A stretch of DNA of 42,251 nt from positions 1-42,251 of the forward strand of contig CACPDA010000006.1 in NCBI GenBank assembly GCA_902632515.1, written 5' to 3'. The DNA is from an uncultured Pelagibacteraceae bacterium. Lineage in GTDB: Bacteria > Pseudomonadota > Alphaproteobacteria > Pelagibacterales > Pelagibacteraceae. How positions within the stretch are numbered: the first letter of the stretch is position 1; each line of letters opens with the position of its first letter. This document shows, piece by piece, positions 18,237 through 26,653 of this stretch. Under the pieces are notes generated by a model. The model was not told the origin of the DNA and did not search any database. It was given only the letters and a program-made list of their open reading frames with translations. Position numbers and translations under genes: made by a program.

Positions 18237-18590
18237 ATGAAAGTAAAAGCAACAGAATCTGCATTAAAACTTATTGAAGAGTTAAAAGCTCAGCACGGTG
18301 ATGAACTTTTGTTCCATCAGTCTGGAGGATGCTGCGATGGGAGTGCACCCATGTGCTACCCAAGAAATGAGTATATGGTTGGATCGAGTGATGTAAAATT
18401 GGGAGAAATTGGTGGACTTCCTTTTTACATGAATGATGATCAATACGAAAAGTGGAAACATACAGATTTAACAATAGATGCAGTCAAAGGTATCGGTGGT
18501 ATGTTCTCTTTGGATAATGGCACTGGAAAAAGATTTTTAACAAAATCTGAAATTTGTTTAGTTGTAGATAACGATAAATCAAAAAATTAA
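18237..18590 (+). CDS. DUF779 domain protein
   Basis: A 117-residue protein of the DUF779 family, which is regularly found beside AldB/ExaC-like aldehyde dehydrogenases. The cysteine-rich motif HQSGGCCDGSAPMCYP near residue 30 may bind metal, and the MNDDQYEKWKHTDLTIDAVKG block is conserved. An upstream in-frame ATG at 18204 exists but it lies inside the terminator stem, so I take 18237. The function is unknown; gene context suggests a role in the same aldehyde or alcohol pathway. Confidence 0.87.
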   Translation: MKVKATESALKLIEELKAQHGDELLFHQSGGCCDGSAPMCYPRNEYMVGSSDVKLGEIGGLPFYMNDDQYEKWKHTDLTIDAVKGIGGMFSLDNGTGKRFLTKSEICLVVDNDKSKN

Positions 18591-18647
18591 TATAAAAATG
18601 CCATATGGGCGCTTAAAGACCATCAGTTATTTGATATAACTTTTTTA

Positions 18648-18980
18648 ATGAATAATAGTTTTGATGAAAAAATTCTTGATGAGGCTTTAGACTGGGTTAA
18701 TAGCAATCAAAAAGTAGTTATAGCAACTGTTATCCAGACATGGGGATCTTCCCCTAGACAAATTGGTAGCAGAATGATTGTTAATCAACATGGTGATTTT
18801 TCTGGCTCAGTCTCAGGAGGTTGTGTTGAGTCAGCTGTTGTTAGAGAATGTATAGAACTAATTAAAGATAACAAGATTTGTAAAAAAATAGAGTTTAAAG
18901 TTTCTAATGAAAGTGCTTGGGAAATTGGACTTGCTTGTGGTGGTGAAATTGCAATTTTTTTAGAGCAAGTAAATAAATGA
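18648..18980 (+). CDS. XdhC/CoxI N-terminal domain protein
   Basis: A 110-residue protein equal to the N-terminal XdhC_CoxI domain: VIATVIQTWGSSPRQIGSRM, then GSVSGGCVESAVVREC and the closing ACGGEIAIFLE. XdhC-type proteins bind Moco and help insert its sulfurated form into xanthine dehydrogenase or CO dehydrogenase family enzymes. It overlaps the next gene, the Rossmann half, by 4 bases. Target molybdoenzymes of that family are not in this window. Confidence 0.88.
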   Translation: MNNSFDEKILDEALDWVNSNQKVVIATVIQTWGSSPRQIGSRMIVNQHGDFSGSVSGGCVESAVVRECIELIKDNKICKKIEFKVSNESAWEIGLACGGEIAIFLEQVNK

Positions 18981-19657
18981 AAATTAAAACATTAAATTCT
19001 ATAATCAATAAAAAAAAGACTAAATCCGAATTTGCAATAATTACAAATTTATCAACTGGTGAGAGTGAAATTTATGAAAAAGAAAATCCTTTAAACAACG
19101 ATTTAAAAAATTATCAAAATAAGATTGATGAATTTTTTAAGTTAAAAAAAAATGGAATAATAGAAGGATCAGAAATATTTATTGAGACCTATACACTTCC
19201 AGTAAAAGTAATTATTGTTGGAGCGGTTCATATAGCTCAGTATTTGGTCGATTATGCTAAAAGTTTAAATTTTGAAATTCATATAATTGATCCAAGAGGA
19301 TATTTTGCATCTGAAAAAAGATTTCCCAATGTAAATATAATTAATAAATGGCCAAATGAAGCATTTGAGGAATTAGATACAGATCAGTCTACAGCATTAA
19401 TAGCTTTGACGCATGATCCAAAAATAGATGATCCAGCACTTAAACACGCTTTGGACAAAAATTTTTACTATATTGGAGCACTAGGAAGTAAGAAAACTCA
19501 CTTAAATAGATGCGAAAGATTAAAAGTATCAGGTTACACTGATAAACAAATAAGTTTGATTCATGGTCCTATTGGAATTAAATTAGGTGGCAAGTCAGCA
19601 TCTGAAATAGCTCTATCGATAATTTCACAATTAGTTTTTATTACCAATAATAGATGA
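18977..19657 (+). CDS. XdhC C-terminal Rossmann-domain protein
   Basis: A 226-residue protein carrying the XdhC Rossmann domain: VKVIIVGAVHIAQYLVDYAK is the nucleotide-binding loop, IIDPRGYFASEKRFP and ALTHDPKIDDPALKHAL follow, and YIGALGSKKTHLNRCERL and IGGK-like IKLGGKSASEIALSI close the domain. Together with the preceding gene it makes one complete XdhC split over two coupled genes. The first 65 residues are an extra, less conserved part. Its 3' end overlaps the convergent msrQ by 27 bp. Confidence 0.87.
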   Translation: MKIKTLNSIINKKKTKSEFAIITNLSTGESEIYEKENPLNNDLKNYQNKIDEFFKLKKNGIIEGSEIFIETYTLPVKVIIVGAVHIAQYLVDYAKSLNFEIHIIDPRGYFASEKRFPNVNIINKWPNEAFEELDTDQSTALIALTHDPKIDDPALKHALDKNFYYIGALGSKKTHLNRCERLKVSGYTDKQISLIHGPIGIKLGGKSASEIALSIISQLVFITNNR

Positions 19658-20221
19658 TTTCGTAAATTTAATACGAAATAGCAATAAGATTATTAAAATA
19701 ATCAAAAAAATTAAGGGTTTAAAATATATAGTTTTTGATAGCCATATAAAATGTAGTACACCAAATATTGAAATAACATAAATTAACTTATGTAATTTTT
19801 TCCAATTATGTTTGAGTAACTTTACCATTTTATCCGAGGAAGTAATAGCAAGTGGTATCAAAAGTAACCACGCTGAAAACCCAATAAAAACAAATTTTTT
19901 TTTAAGAACATCTTCAATTAAAGGTTCGAAATCAAATCTATAATCAAGCCCAACATAACTCATCATATGTATTGAAGCATAAAAAAAAGTGAAAAGACCA
20001 AGCATTCTTCTTAATTTTATCCATTCTAGAGAATTTGTTATTCTTCTTAGAGGTGACATTGAAAGTGTTAAAAAAATAAAGATAAGAGCCCATTCACCAA
20101 AATGATTGATAATTCTATCAACAGGCTCTGGGCCTAACTTATCATAAAATATTTGATAGGTGATAATATAAACTGGCCAGAGAGATAATAAAAAAACTGC
20201 AGGCTTAAAGTAATTTTTCAA
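19631..20221 (-). CDS. msrQ: Heme-binding membrane subunit MsrQ (YedZ)
   Basis: A 196-residue inner-membrane cytochrome with about five or six hydrophobic helices. YIITYQIFYDKLGPEPVDRI, HFGEWALIFIFLTLSMSPLRR and the histidines in FFYASIHMMSY and LHKLIYVISIFGVLHFIW match the YedZ ferric-reductase-like fold. It passes electrons from the quinone pool or flavin reductase to MsrP. It starts 6 bp after msrP and ends the leftward Moco-Msr operon. Confidence 0.92.
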   Translation of the reverse strand: MKNYFKPAVFLLSLWPVYIITYQIFYDKLGPEPVDRIINHFGEWALIFIFLTLSMSPLRRITNSLEWIKLRRMLGLFTFFYASIHMMSYVGLDYRFDFEPLIEDVLKKKFVFIGFSAWLLLIPLAITSSDKMVKLLKHNWKKLHKLIYVISIFGVLHFIWLSKTIYFKPLIFLIILIILLLFRIKFTKSSIIGNKN

Positions 20222-20227
20222 TGTGTT

Positions 20228-21127
20228 TTAATAATTTTTTTTTAAGTCCATTCCACTGTAAAGATAAGCAACCTCATCTCCATAACCATTGAACATTAAT
20301 GTTTTTATTCTTGGAGCTAAAATACTATCTCCGATAACTCTTTCTGTTTTTTGCGACCATCTTGGATGATCAACATCTGGGTTTACATTTGAATAAAAAC
20401 CGTATTCTCTTGGAGAAGCATTTTTCCATGCAGTGTTTGGCATATTTTTTGTTAACTTAATTTTGACAATTGCTTTTGCACTTTTAAATCCATATTTCCA
20501 TGGAATAAATATTCTTAATGGCGCTCCATTTTGATTTGGTAAAGATTTACCATATAAACCAGTTACAATAGTAGTGAGAGGATGCATAGCTTCGTCTATT
20601 CTTAGACCTTCTATGTAAGGCCAGTTTAAAACAGGATATCTTTGACCAACCATCTCCTCAGGATTATAAACTGTTTCAAATTCAACAAACTTTGCAGTAG
20701 GTTTAATTGTTACTTTATTAAGTAATTCACTTAATGAAAAACCTAACCATGGAATAACCATAGACCAACCTTCAACACATCTAAGTTTTAAAATTCTTTC
20801 TTCAGATTTAATTGCCAAAACTTCTTCAATTGAAAGTTCTAAAGATTTTTCAACTTCGCCCTCAATTTTTATATTCCAAGGTCTTGTAGTAAAATTTTTT
20901 GCTTTTCTATGCGGATCACCTTTGCCAGTGCCAAATTCATAGTAATTGTTGTATGTTGTTATATCCTCATAACTAGTTAGCTCATTAATATTACTAGCTT
21001 GTGCATTAATTAGTGGAACTGAATTTAAAGTAAGAGCACCCAAGCCATAACCAATAGATTTAATAAAAGATCTTCTCTTATTATAAACTTTTTCAGGTGT
21101 AATCTCAGAATATTTAAATTTTTTCAT
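20228..21127 (-). CDS. msrP: Periplasmic methionine sulfoxide reductase catalytic subunit MsrP (YedY)
   Basis: Molybdoenzyme that reduces methionine sulfoxide in envelope proteins. The N-terminus carries a twin-arginine export signal, RRSFIK followed by a weakly hydrophobic run ending near AQA. The molybdenum-ligating cysteine lies in LRCVEGWSMVIPWLGF, followed by YPEEMVGQRYPVLNWPY-like and LPNQNGAPLRIFIPWKYGFK segments typical of the sulfite oxidase fold. I take the ATG at 21127 (MKKFKYS); one at 21133 adds two residues. It overlaps moaE and needs the cofactor made by the genes just upstream. Confidence 0.94.
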   Translation of the reverse strand: MKKFKYSEITPEKVYNKRRSFIKSIGYGLGALTLNSVPLINAQASNINELTSYEDITTYNNYYEFGTGKGDPHRKAKNFTTRPWNIKIEGEVEKSLELSIEEVLAIKSEERILKLRCVEGWSMVIPWLGFSLSELLNKVTIKPTAKFVEFETVYNPEEMVGQRYPVLNWPYIEGLRIDEAMHPLTTIVTGLYGKSLPNQNGAPLRIFIPWKYGFKSAKAIVKIKLTKNMPNTAWKNASPREYGFYSNVNPDVDHPRWSQKTERVIGDSILAPRIKTLMFNGYGDEVAYLYSGMDLKKNY

Positions 21128-21566
21128 TGACAATAGGGTTCCCTTTTAACCATTCACTCTCATTATGTTCATAGTGTTCTTTTTTCCAGATTGGAGATCT
21201 TTTTTTTATTTCCTCAATTATGTATCTTGATAAGACATAGGATTGATCTCGATGTTTGCAAGCAACTGCGATAATTATACTTATCTCGCCAAGGTTAAGA
21301 TATCCTTTAGCATGCTCAATAAATACAGCTTTATCTTTAATATCTAACTTTTGATTTGCTTCATTGTAAATTTCTTCAAAGCTTTTGATCACCATTTCAT
21401 CATGACTATCATAAGTAATTCCAGTAACTTTTTTATTATCATTCATATTTCTAACAGTTCCTAAAAAATATAATGATGCTCCAAACTTTGAGTCTTGAAT
21501 GAATTTTTCAGCATTTGAATGAAGGATTTTTTCTTTTTTAGAATCTATTATTTTTGTATGAAGCAT
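21114..21566 (-). CDS. moaE: Molybdopterin synthase catalytic subunit MoaE
   Basis: Large subunit of molybdopterin synthase (150 residues), which adds two sulfurs from MoaD to precursor Z. FLGTVRNMNDNKKV, the HRDQSYVLSRYIIEEIK block and the lysines of KKRSPIWKKEHY (K121-K122 and K128-K129) match the active site. It shares one base with moaD and overlaps msrP, so translation is coupled at both ends. Confidence 0.95.
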   Translation of the reverse strand: MLHTKIIDSKKEKILHSNAEKFIQDSKFGASLYFLGTVRNMNDNKKVTGITYDSHDEMVIKSFEEIYNEANQKLDIKDKAVFIEHAKGYLNLGEISIIIAVACKHRDQSYVLSRYIIEEIKKRSPIWKKEHYEHNESEWLKGNPIVNEKI

Positions 21567-21835
21567 TAACCTCCTCCGATAGGAGGTATAATACCAATCT
21601 TTTGGTCTTTTGTGATTTTATAATTGTCGCTAATTATTTCATTACTTTCAGAGCAAAAAGCTGAAGTTTTTACAATTTTAACGAAGTTTTCATTTCCACT
21701 AAATTTTTTATCTATGTATTTAATGATTTCATTTCTTAAATCATCTATTGAAGCTTTATCTTGAACTTGAATTTCAAGGTGATCTTTATTACTAAAATCC
21801 CTACTAGCTCCAAATAATTCTAATTTAATTTTCAT
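21566..21835 (-). CDS. moaD: Molybdopterin synthase sulfur carrier MoaD
   Basis: An 89-residue ubiquitin-fold protein. The C-terminus IGIIPPIGGG provides the Gly-Gly tail that is adenylated and turned into a thiocarboxylate. KLELFGASRDFS at the start is also typical. It sits between the thioesterase (4-bp overlap) and moaE (1-bp overlap). Confidence 0.93.
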   Translation of the reverse strand: MKIKLELFGASRDFSNKDHLEIQVQDKASIDDLRNEIIKYIDKKFSGNENFVKIVKTSAFCSESNEIISDNYKITKDQKIGIIPPIGGG

Positions 21836-22302
21836 TTTTTTAGTTTTGAGGAAAATTTCAAGTTTTCATTATTAAATTTAGATTTATTCTTATTAATAAA
21901 ATTATCCATTAACTTGATCTTTTCTTCCTCAAATTCAGCAACCTTTCTTTCATTTAAATCTACATAAAGAGCTAGGATTTCAATTGTGGATGCAATAAAT
22001 TTTTTTTCTTTGTGGATCATTTCCATTTTATATTGAAGTCTTTTTTTATCATGATCAAAATAAACACAATTAATATCTACCTCATCATTTAGCTGAAGTT
22101 CTTGATTGTAAGTTATGTGAGATTCTACAATCATTGTACTTTTCTTAGTTGTTTTTGCTGAGTGTTCACCCATCTGAAAAATATTATTTAATGTATCAGC
22201 ACCATATTTATCAAACATTAATAGATAGTATGAAACATTCATATGATCGTTGTAATCAATCCAATCTTTAATCACCTTTTGAGTACTTAGATAAATAGAC
22301 AT
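21832..22302 (-). CDS. Hotdog-fold acyl-CoA thioesterase-like protein
   Basis: A 156-residue 4HBT-type hotdog protein. The N-terminal motif DWIDYNDHMNVSYYLLMFDK contains the D-x-N-x-H-x-N-x-x-Y pattern of this family, and VESHITYNQELQLNDEVDI forms the next strands. Relatives include the thioesterase domain fused to carnitine dehydrogenase. No link to Moco synthesis is known to me, yet it is embedded between moaC and moaD with a 4-bp overlap to moaD. The substrate is unknown. Confidence 0.8.
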   Translation of the reverse strand: MSIYLSTQKVIKDWIDYNDHMNVSYYLLMFDKYGADTLNNIFQMGEHSAKTTKKSTMIVESHITYNQELQLNDEVDINCVYFDHDKKRLQYKMEMIHKEKKFIASTIEILALYVDLNERKVAEFEEEKIKLMDNFINKNKSKFNNENLKFSSKLKK

Positions 22303-22308
22303 GTATAT

Positions 22309-22854
22309 TTAGAATATATTTTTTAAAAATTCAGGTAATCCATCTGGATTTAGCCAAATTCCACTTTTTCCACCTTCTTTTATTAACAATTTAACATTAT
22401 CAATTTTAAGATGTGGATTTACTATTTTGCTTAAATCGTAAATTGTTATTAATGCAGCATTTACTCCCATTATAGCTTCCATCTCAACGCCTGTTTTTGC
22501 TACTGTTGAAACTACGCAAAAAACTTCCAAGGAGTTATCCACCTCGTTCATAATAATTTTTGTTGCAGTGTGATCAATTGGAAGTGGGTGGCATAAAGGA
22601 ATTAACTCACTTGTTTTTTTTACTCCTAAAACAGCCGAAACTTCTGCCAAAGCAATTGGATCTCCTTTAGGCATTTTCTTATTTTTGATTAAGTCAAATA
22701 CTTCTTTACCTACATAAATTTTTCCTGAAGCTAATGCTTTACGGAATGTCTCTTGCTTAGATGAAACATCAACCATATTAAAAGAATTTTTTTGAAAAAT
22801 TTCTTTTGCCCAATCTTTCATTTCTTCCTGACTCATTATTTTTAATTTTGTCAT
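22309..22854 (-). CDS. moaC: Cyclic pyranopterin monophosphate synthase MoaC
   Basis: Second enzyme of Moco synthesis, converting the MoaA product to precursor Z (cPMP). FNMVDVSSKQETFRKALASG, the SELIPLCHPLPIDHT motif, and KTGVEMEAIMGVNAALITIYDL are diagnostic. At 181 residues it has a N-terminal extension of about 24 residues ahead of the usual start of the domain; the ATG at 22836 is an alternative start. It overlaps the moaA stop by one base (TAATG). Confidence 0.95.
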   Translation of the reverse strand: MTKLKIMSQEEMKDWAKEIFQKNSFNMVDVSSKQETFRKALASGKIYVGKEVFDLIKNKKMPKGDPIALAEVSAVLGVKKTSELIPLCHPLPIDHTATKIIMNEVDNSLEVFCVVSTVAKTGVEMEAIMGVNAALITIYDLSKIVNPHLKIDNVKLLIKEGGKSGIWLNPDGLPEFLKNIF

Positions 22855-23846
22855 TAACCCCCTGTTGTAGATAAATTTTTAGTTAAACCTGTTTCACCTA
22901 GTTCTAAATAATGAGATTCTTTTTTAAATTTCATTTGCCCAAGTATAAGATCTTGCAACTCTTCAATTTGATCGTCTCTTTGCAATAAATGTCTAATACT
23001 TATCCCTGTATTTCCAAACAAACATAATCTAAGATCTCCTCTTGAAGTAATTCTTAAACGATTACAAGTTTTACAAAAATCTTTTGAATAAGGGGCTATT
23101 ATTCCTAATTTCCCTTTAAAGTCTGGATTGATGTAATTTAAAGATGGCCCAGCATCTTTTCCGAAAGTTTGATAGATCCAATTATTTTTATCCAAATATT
23201 CCTTAAAGATTTTAGAGGAGACATGATACTTATTAAAATAATCTAAGTTATCACCAGTTCGCATTAGTTCTATGTATCGAAAATCTATTTTATTTTTTTT
23301 GATGAAATTAGACCAAGTATTAAAATCCTTTTCAGATGCATTAACACTATTTAAAAGCACAGCATTTATCTTGATGTTCTCAAAATTCAAATCTTGTAGA
23401 TTTTGAATTCCCCTAAGTATTTCTGGTAATCTATCGTGACCAGTTATAGTTTTAAAAATGTTCCTATCAAGACTGTCAATACTTATATTGATACCATTTA
23501 AACCACTATCAACTAGCATTTTTGCTTTTTCATCTAAGTGATAGCCATTTGTTGTGATTACAACTTTTTTAATCCCTGACTCATTTTTAAAAATTTTTAT
23601 TATTTCAAAAAAATCTTTCCTAACTGTTGGCTCTCCACCGGTAATTCTTATTTTTTGTACACCTAGTTTTGAAAAAACTCTTGATAAACGTTTAATTTCT
23701 TCTAAGTGAAGAAATTTTCTGTTATCTCCTTTATTTACTTGATAGCCATTAGGTAAACAGTAGCCACACTTAAAATTACAGACATCGGTGATCGATAATC
23801 TTATGTAAGGGAAGGTTCGTCCAAAAGAATCTTTTAAAGTTTGCAT
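22854..23846 (-). CDS. moaA: GTP 3',8-cyclase MoaA
   Basis: Radical SAM enzyme that starts Moco synthesis from GTP. The SAM cluster motif CNFKCGYC (Cx3Cx2C) and the C-terminal substrate cluster Cx2Cx13C (CKTCNRL to LRLC) are both complete, and the protein ends in the functional Gly-Gly tail. The frame is open 13 codons further to 23885, but MQTLKDSFGRTFPYIRLS at 23846 matches the normal MoaA start (330 residues). It is the first gene of the leftward moa-msr operon and depends on the Fe-S clusters made by the suf system. Confidence 0.95.
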   Translation of the reverse strand: MQTLKDSFGRTFPYIRLSITDVCNFKCGYCLPNGYQVNKGDNRKFLHLEEIKRLSRVFSKLGVQKIRITGGEPTVRKDFFEIIKIFKNESGIKKVVITTNGYHLDEKAKMLVDSGLNGINISIDSLDRNIFKTITGHDRLPEILRGIQNLQDLNFENIKINAVLLNSVNASEKDFNTWSNFIKKNKIDFRYIELMRTGDNLDYFNKYHVSSKIFKEYLDKNNWIYQTFGKDAGPSLNYINPDFKGKLGIIAPYSKDFCKTCNRLRITSRGDLRLCLFGNTGISIRHLLQRDDQIEELQDLILGQMKFKKESHYLELGETGLTKNLSTTGG

Positions 23847-23893
23847 TTTAAAAATGATAACACATTCAATTTTAACATGCACCATTAATGAAA

Positions 23894-23920
23894 TTACTTC
23901 CAGTCCGCAGCTGGAAGTAA
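23894..23920 (-). terminator. Hairpin downstream of the GYD-domain gene, probable terminator
   Basis: TTACTTCCAG and CTGGAAGTAA form a perfect 10-bp stem around a 7-base loop, between the stop of the GYD gene and the moaA gene, both leftward. The tail on that strand is only TTTC, so termination may be partial and some read-through into moaA is possible. Confidence 0.6.
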
Positions 23921-23936
23921 ATTTATCAAAGTTTTA

Positions 23937-24254
23937 TTATTGACCTGGTGCTTTGTAACCAATTTTGCTAGCTTTTGCTGTAGCTTTACCAAAATCAATT
24001 GCTTCCAAAATTGTTAAATTTTCTACAGCTCCTGAAGCTTCTACAACTAGTTTGATAGCAGCAAAATCATCAAAACTTGGTACATCTGTCACAACTACAA
24101 AATCATAAGATCCTCTTACAATATCCATGCTGTGCATAGTACCACCCATTGCTTCGGTAAGTTGCTTTACAACAGCTTTTCTATCACTTGATGGATCTTT
24201 TAAAAATCCTTGAAAAGCTTTTGCAGTATAATTACCCATTATGTATGCTTTCAT
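23937..24254 (-). CDS. GYD domain protein
   Basis: A 105-residue protein of the GYD family, a ferredoxin-like-fold domain of unknown function common in Proteobacteria. MGNYTAKAFQGFLKDPSSDR, the GGTMHSMDIVRGSYDFVVVTDVPS core and the AASKIGYKAPGQ-like end are typical. A strong Shine-Dalgarno sequence (AAGGAG) lies 6-8 bases ahead. It is divergent from the aldehyde dehydrogenase at 24358, with which GYD genes have no fixed relation that I know of. Confidence 0.85.
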   Translation of the reverse strand: MKAYIMGNYTAKAFQGFLKDPSSDRKAVVKQLTEAMGGTMHSMDIVRGSYDFVVVTDVPSFDDFAAIKLVVEASGAVENLTILEAIDFGKATAKASKIGYKAPGQ

Positions 24255-24357
24255 TTATAACTCCTTTTTATATTTATAAGGTATCATGGTTAGAAAATAA
24301 TTTAATAGGTAAAAATAACATAGTAGACACAACTTAAAGTAATGTTAAATTGAAATT

Positions 24358-25800
24358 ATGTACGAGAAATTTGGACAATTTATCAATGGTAAATGGCAGC
24401 AATCATCAGATAAAGGAACTTACGAAGTTATAAATCCTGCAAATGAGGAAGTTTTAGGACAAGCATCAAAGGCAACTCCAAAAGATGTTGAAGCAGCATT
24501 ACAATCAGCTGCAAAAGGATTAGAGGTTTGGAAAAAAACTGCTCCTTGGCAAAGATCATATATTATTAGACGTATTGCAGATAAGATGAGGGAAAAACAA
24601 GATGTCTTAGCAAAGTGGATGACGCTTGAAGTGGGCAAACCTTTGGTAGAATCTAAAGGAGAAATTAATGGAGCCGCAGATATTTTTGAATGGAATGCCG
24701 AGGAGACAAAAAGAATTTATGGTCAAACAGTAGAAAGTAGGTTTGAAGACACTAGAGTACATGTTTACTACCAGCCAGTGGGAGTAGTTGCGGCTTTATC
24801 ACCTTGGAATTTTCCAGCAGTTCTATCTGCAAGAAAAATTTCAACTGCATTGGCAGCAGGATGTTCTGTAATAATTAAACCTGACGTTATCACTCCAGGT
24901 GTCGTAATGGAAATGGTTGATATTTGTAGAGAATGCGGAGTGCCACCAGGTGTTGTAAATCTTTTATCTGGAGATCCACCAAGTATTGCTCAACAATTGA
25001 TTGCTTCAGATATTGTAAAAAAGATATCAATAACTGGATCATCAAGAGTTGGAAAACTTATTCTAAAGCAAGCTGCTGACAAAGTTCAAAGAGTTACAAT
25101 GGAGCTGAGTGGTCACTCGCCTTTTATTGTATTTGATGATGCAGATATAAAAAAAGCTGCTGATATGGCTATAGCTGCAAAATTTAGAAATAACGGACAA
25201 GTATGTATTTCACCCAACAGATTTTATATTCATGAAAGCAAAAAAGATGAATTTGTAAATTTATTTGTAGATAAAACAAAAAAATTAAAGATTGGTGATG
25301 GAATGGACTCTAATACTCATTTAGGTCCATTAACAACTAAGAAAAGATTAAATGAAATAGAAGAATTAGTTGAAAAGACTAAAAAAGAGGGTGCTAAAGT
25401 TTTGCTAGGTGGAAAAAGACCAGCGGGATTTAATAAAGGATTTTTTTATGAGCCAACGATTTTTGATGATGTAAAAGATGATTTTACAATCATGAAACAA
25501 GAACCTTTTGGACCATTAGTGCCAATGCTTTCATTTAAATCTTTTGATGAAGTGATAGAGAGAGCAAATAATCATGAACTTGGCTTATGTAGTTATGTAT
25601 GTACAAATTCCATGGAAAAAGCTCATCTAGCATCTGAACAATTAGAAACTGGATCGGTAGGTGTGAACACAGGAATGATAGCAATAGCCGAAGCCCCTTT
25701 CGGTGGAATTAAACAAAGTGGATATGGAAGAGAAGGTGGTTCAAATGCGATTAAAGATTATCTAAATGTTAAATATACTCACATGGGACTGAAAGGTTGA
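24358..25800 (+). CDS. NAD(P)-dependent aldehyde dehydrogenase
   Basis: A 480-residue ALDH superfamily enzyme. Catalytic residues are C283 in NNGQVCISPNRF, E249 in MELSGHSPFIVFDDAD and N151 in SPWNFPAVL. The overall sequence resembles succinate-semialdehyde and related semialdehyde dehydrogenases; ELSG in place of ELGG is a minor variation. The next gene, an FAH-family hydrolase, begins 4 bp later, so the two probably serve one catabolic path such as breakdown of a sugar acid or diketo acid. The exact substrate cannot be read. Confidence 0.9.
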   Translation: MYEKFGQFINGKWQQSSDKGTYEVINPANEEVLGQASKATPKDVEAALQSAAKGLEVWKKTAPWQRSYIIRRIADKMREKQDVLAKWMTLEVGKPLVESKGEINGAADIFEWNAEETKRIYGQTVESRFEDTRVHVYYQPVGVVAALSPWNFPAVLSARKISTALAAGCSVIIKPDVITPGVVMEMVDICRECGVPPGVVNLLSGDPPSIAQQLIASDIVKKISITGSSRVGKLILKQAADKVQRVTMELSGHSPFIVFDDADIKKAADMAIAAKFRNNGQVCISPNRFYIHESKKDEFVNLFVDKTKKLKIGDGMDSNTHLGPLTTKKRLNEIEELVEKTKKEGAKVLLGGKRPAGFNKGFFYEPTIFDDVKDDFTIMKQEPFGPLVPMLSFKSFDEVIERANNHELGLCSYVCTNSMEKAHLASEQLETGSVGVNTGMIAIAEAPFGGIKQSGYGREGGSNAIKDYLNVKYTHMGLKG

Positions 25801-25804
25801 TAAA

Positions 25805-26653
25805 ATGAAACTATTAAGAATTGGTGTTAAGGGTTCTGAAAAACCCGCTTTAATAGATAATGAAAATAAATATAGAGATTTATCTCCAATTTTAAAAGAT
25901 TTAGATCCTAGTACTTTAAATTTTGAAAGTCTGGAAAAAATAAAATCTTCAGATATTTCCAAACTCCCTGTGTTAGACTCAAATTCGAGAATTGGTGCAT
26001 GTATATCAAGGCCATCAAAATTTATTGGGATTGGTTTGAATTTTAAAGATCACGCTGAAGAACAAAATTTACCTATACCGAAAGAACCAATCATATTTTC
26101 TAAATTTACTAGTTGTATAACTGGACCCAATGATCCAATTATTGTTCCTAAGGGTTCTAATCATACTGATTGGGAAGTGGAGCTCGGTTTTGTAATTGGA
26201 AAAAAAGCTATCAACGTGAGCGCAGATAAAGCTTTGGATCATGTTTTAGGTTTTTTTCTTGTAAATGATGTAAGTGAAAGAAATTTTCAAAAAAATAAAG
26301 GATTAACTTGGGATAAAGGAAAAGGTTTTGATACTTTTGGTCCAATAGGACCTTATATTGTTACTAAAGATGAGTTACCAGATTTTCAAAATTTAAATAT
26401 GTTTTTAGATGTTAATGGAAAAAGAATGCAAACTGGAAACACAGAACAAATGATTTTTGATATTAAAACTTTAGTTTCTTACATGAGTTCATGTATGAGT
26501 TTACATCCAGGAGATATATGCTGCACAGGAACACCGCCGGGTGTTGGAGAAAATATGAAACCACCAATTTTTTTAAAAGGTGGAGAAGAAGTTATATTAG
26601 GAATTGATAAGTTGGGACAACAAAAACATCAAGTATTACCATACGATGACTAA
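25805..26653 (+). CDS. Fumarylacetoacetate hydrolase family protein
   Basis: A 282-residue FAH-fold hydrolase. FIGIGLNFKDHAEEQ, the metal-binding E in DWEVELGFVIGKKA, NDVSERNFQ, KGFDTFGPIGPYIVT and the terminal GDICCTGTPPGVG are all present. The N-terminal 60 residues form the small accessory domain. Family members cleave C-C bonds in diketo acids or act as decarboxylases; relatives are often annotated as ureidoglycolate lyase or 2,4-diketo-3-deoxy-fuconate hydrolase. It shares one base with ppc, and aldehyde dehydrogenase precedes it. Confidence 0.9.
   Translation: MKLLRIGVKGSEKPALIDNENKYRDLSPILKDLDPSTLNFESLEKIKSSDISKLPVLDSNSRIGACISRPSKFIGIGLNFKDHAEEQNLPIPKEPIIFSKFTSCITGPNDPIIVPKGSNHTDWEVELGFVIGKKAINVSADKALDHVLGFFLVNDVSERNFQKNKGLTWDKGKGFDTFGPIGPYIVTKDELPDFQNLNMFLDVNGKRMQTGNTEQMIFDIKTLVSYMSSCMSLHPGDICCTGTPPGVGENMKPPIFLKGGEEVILGIDKLGQQKHQVLPYDD

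Noticed and set aside
23847..23885. Upstream start of moaA giving a 343-residue protein
   Set aside because: The extra 13 residues do not resemble MoaA N-termini, whereas MQTLKDSFGR at 23846 does.
24324..24350. Shared TAGACA...TTAAAT promoter-like motif ahead of both aldehyde dehydrogenase genes
   Set aside because: The spacing differs (15 versus 17 bp) and such hexamers are common by chance in AT-rich DNA.
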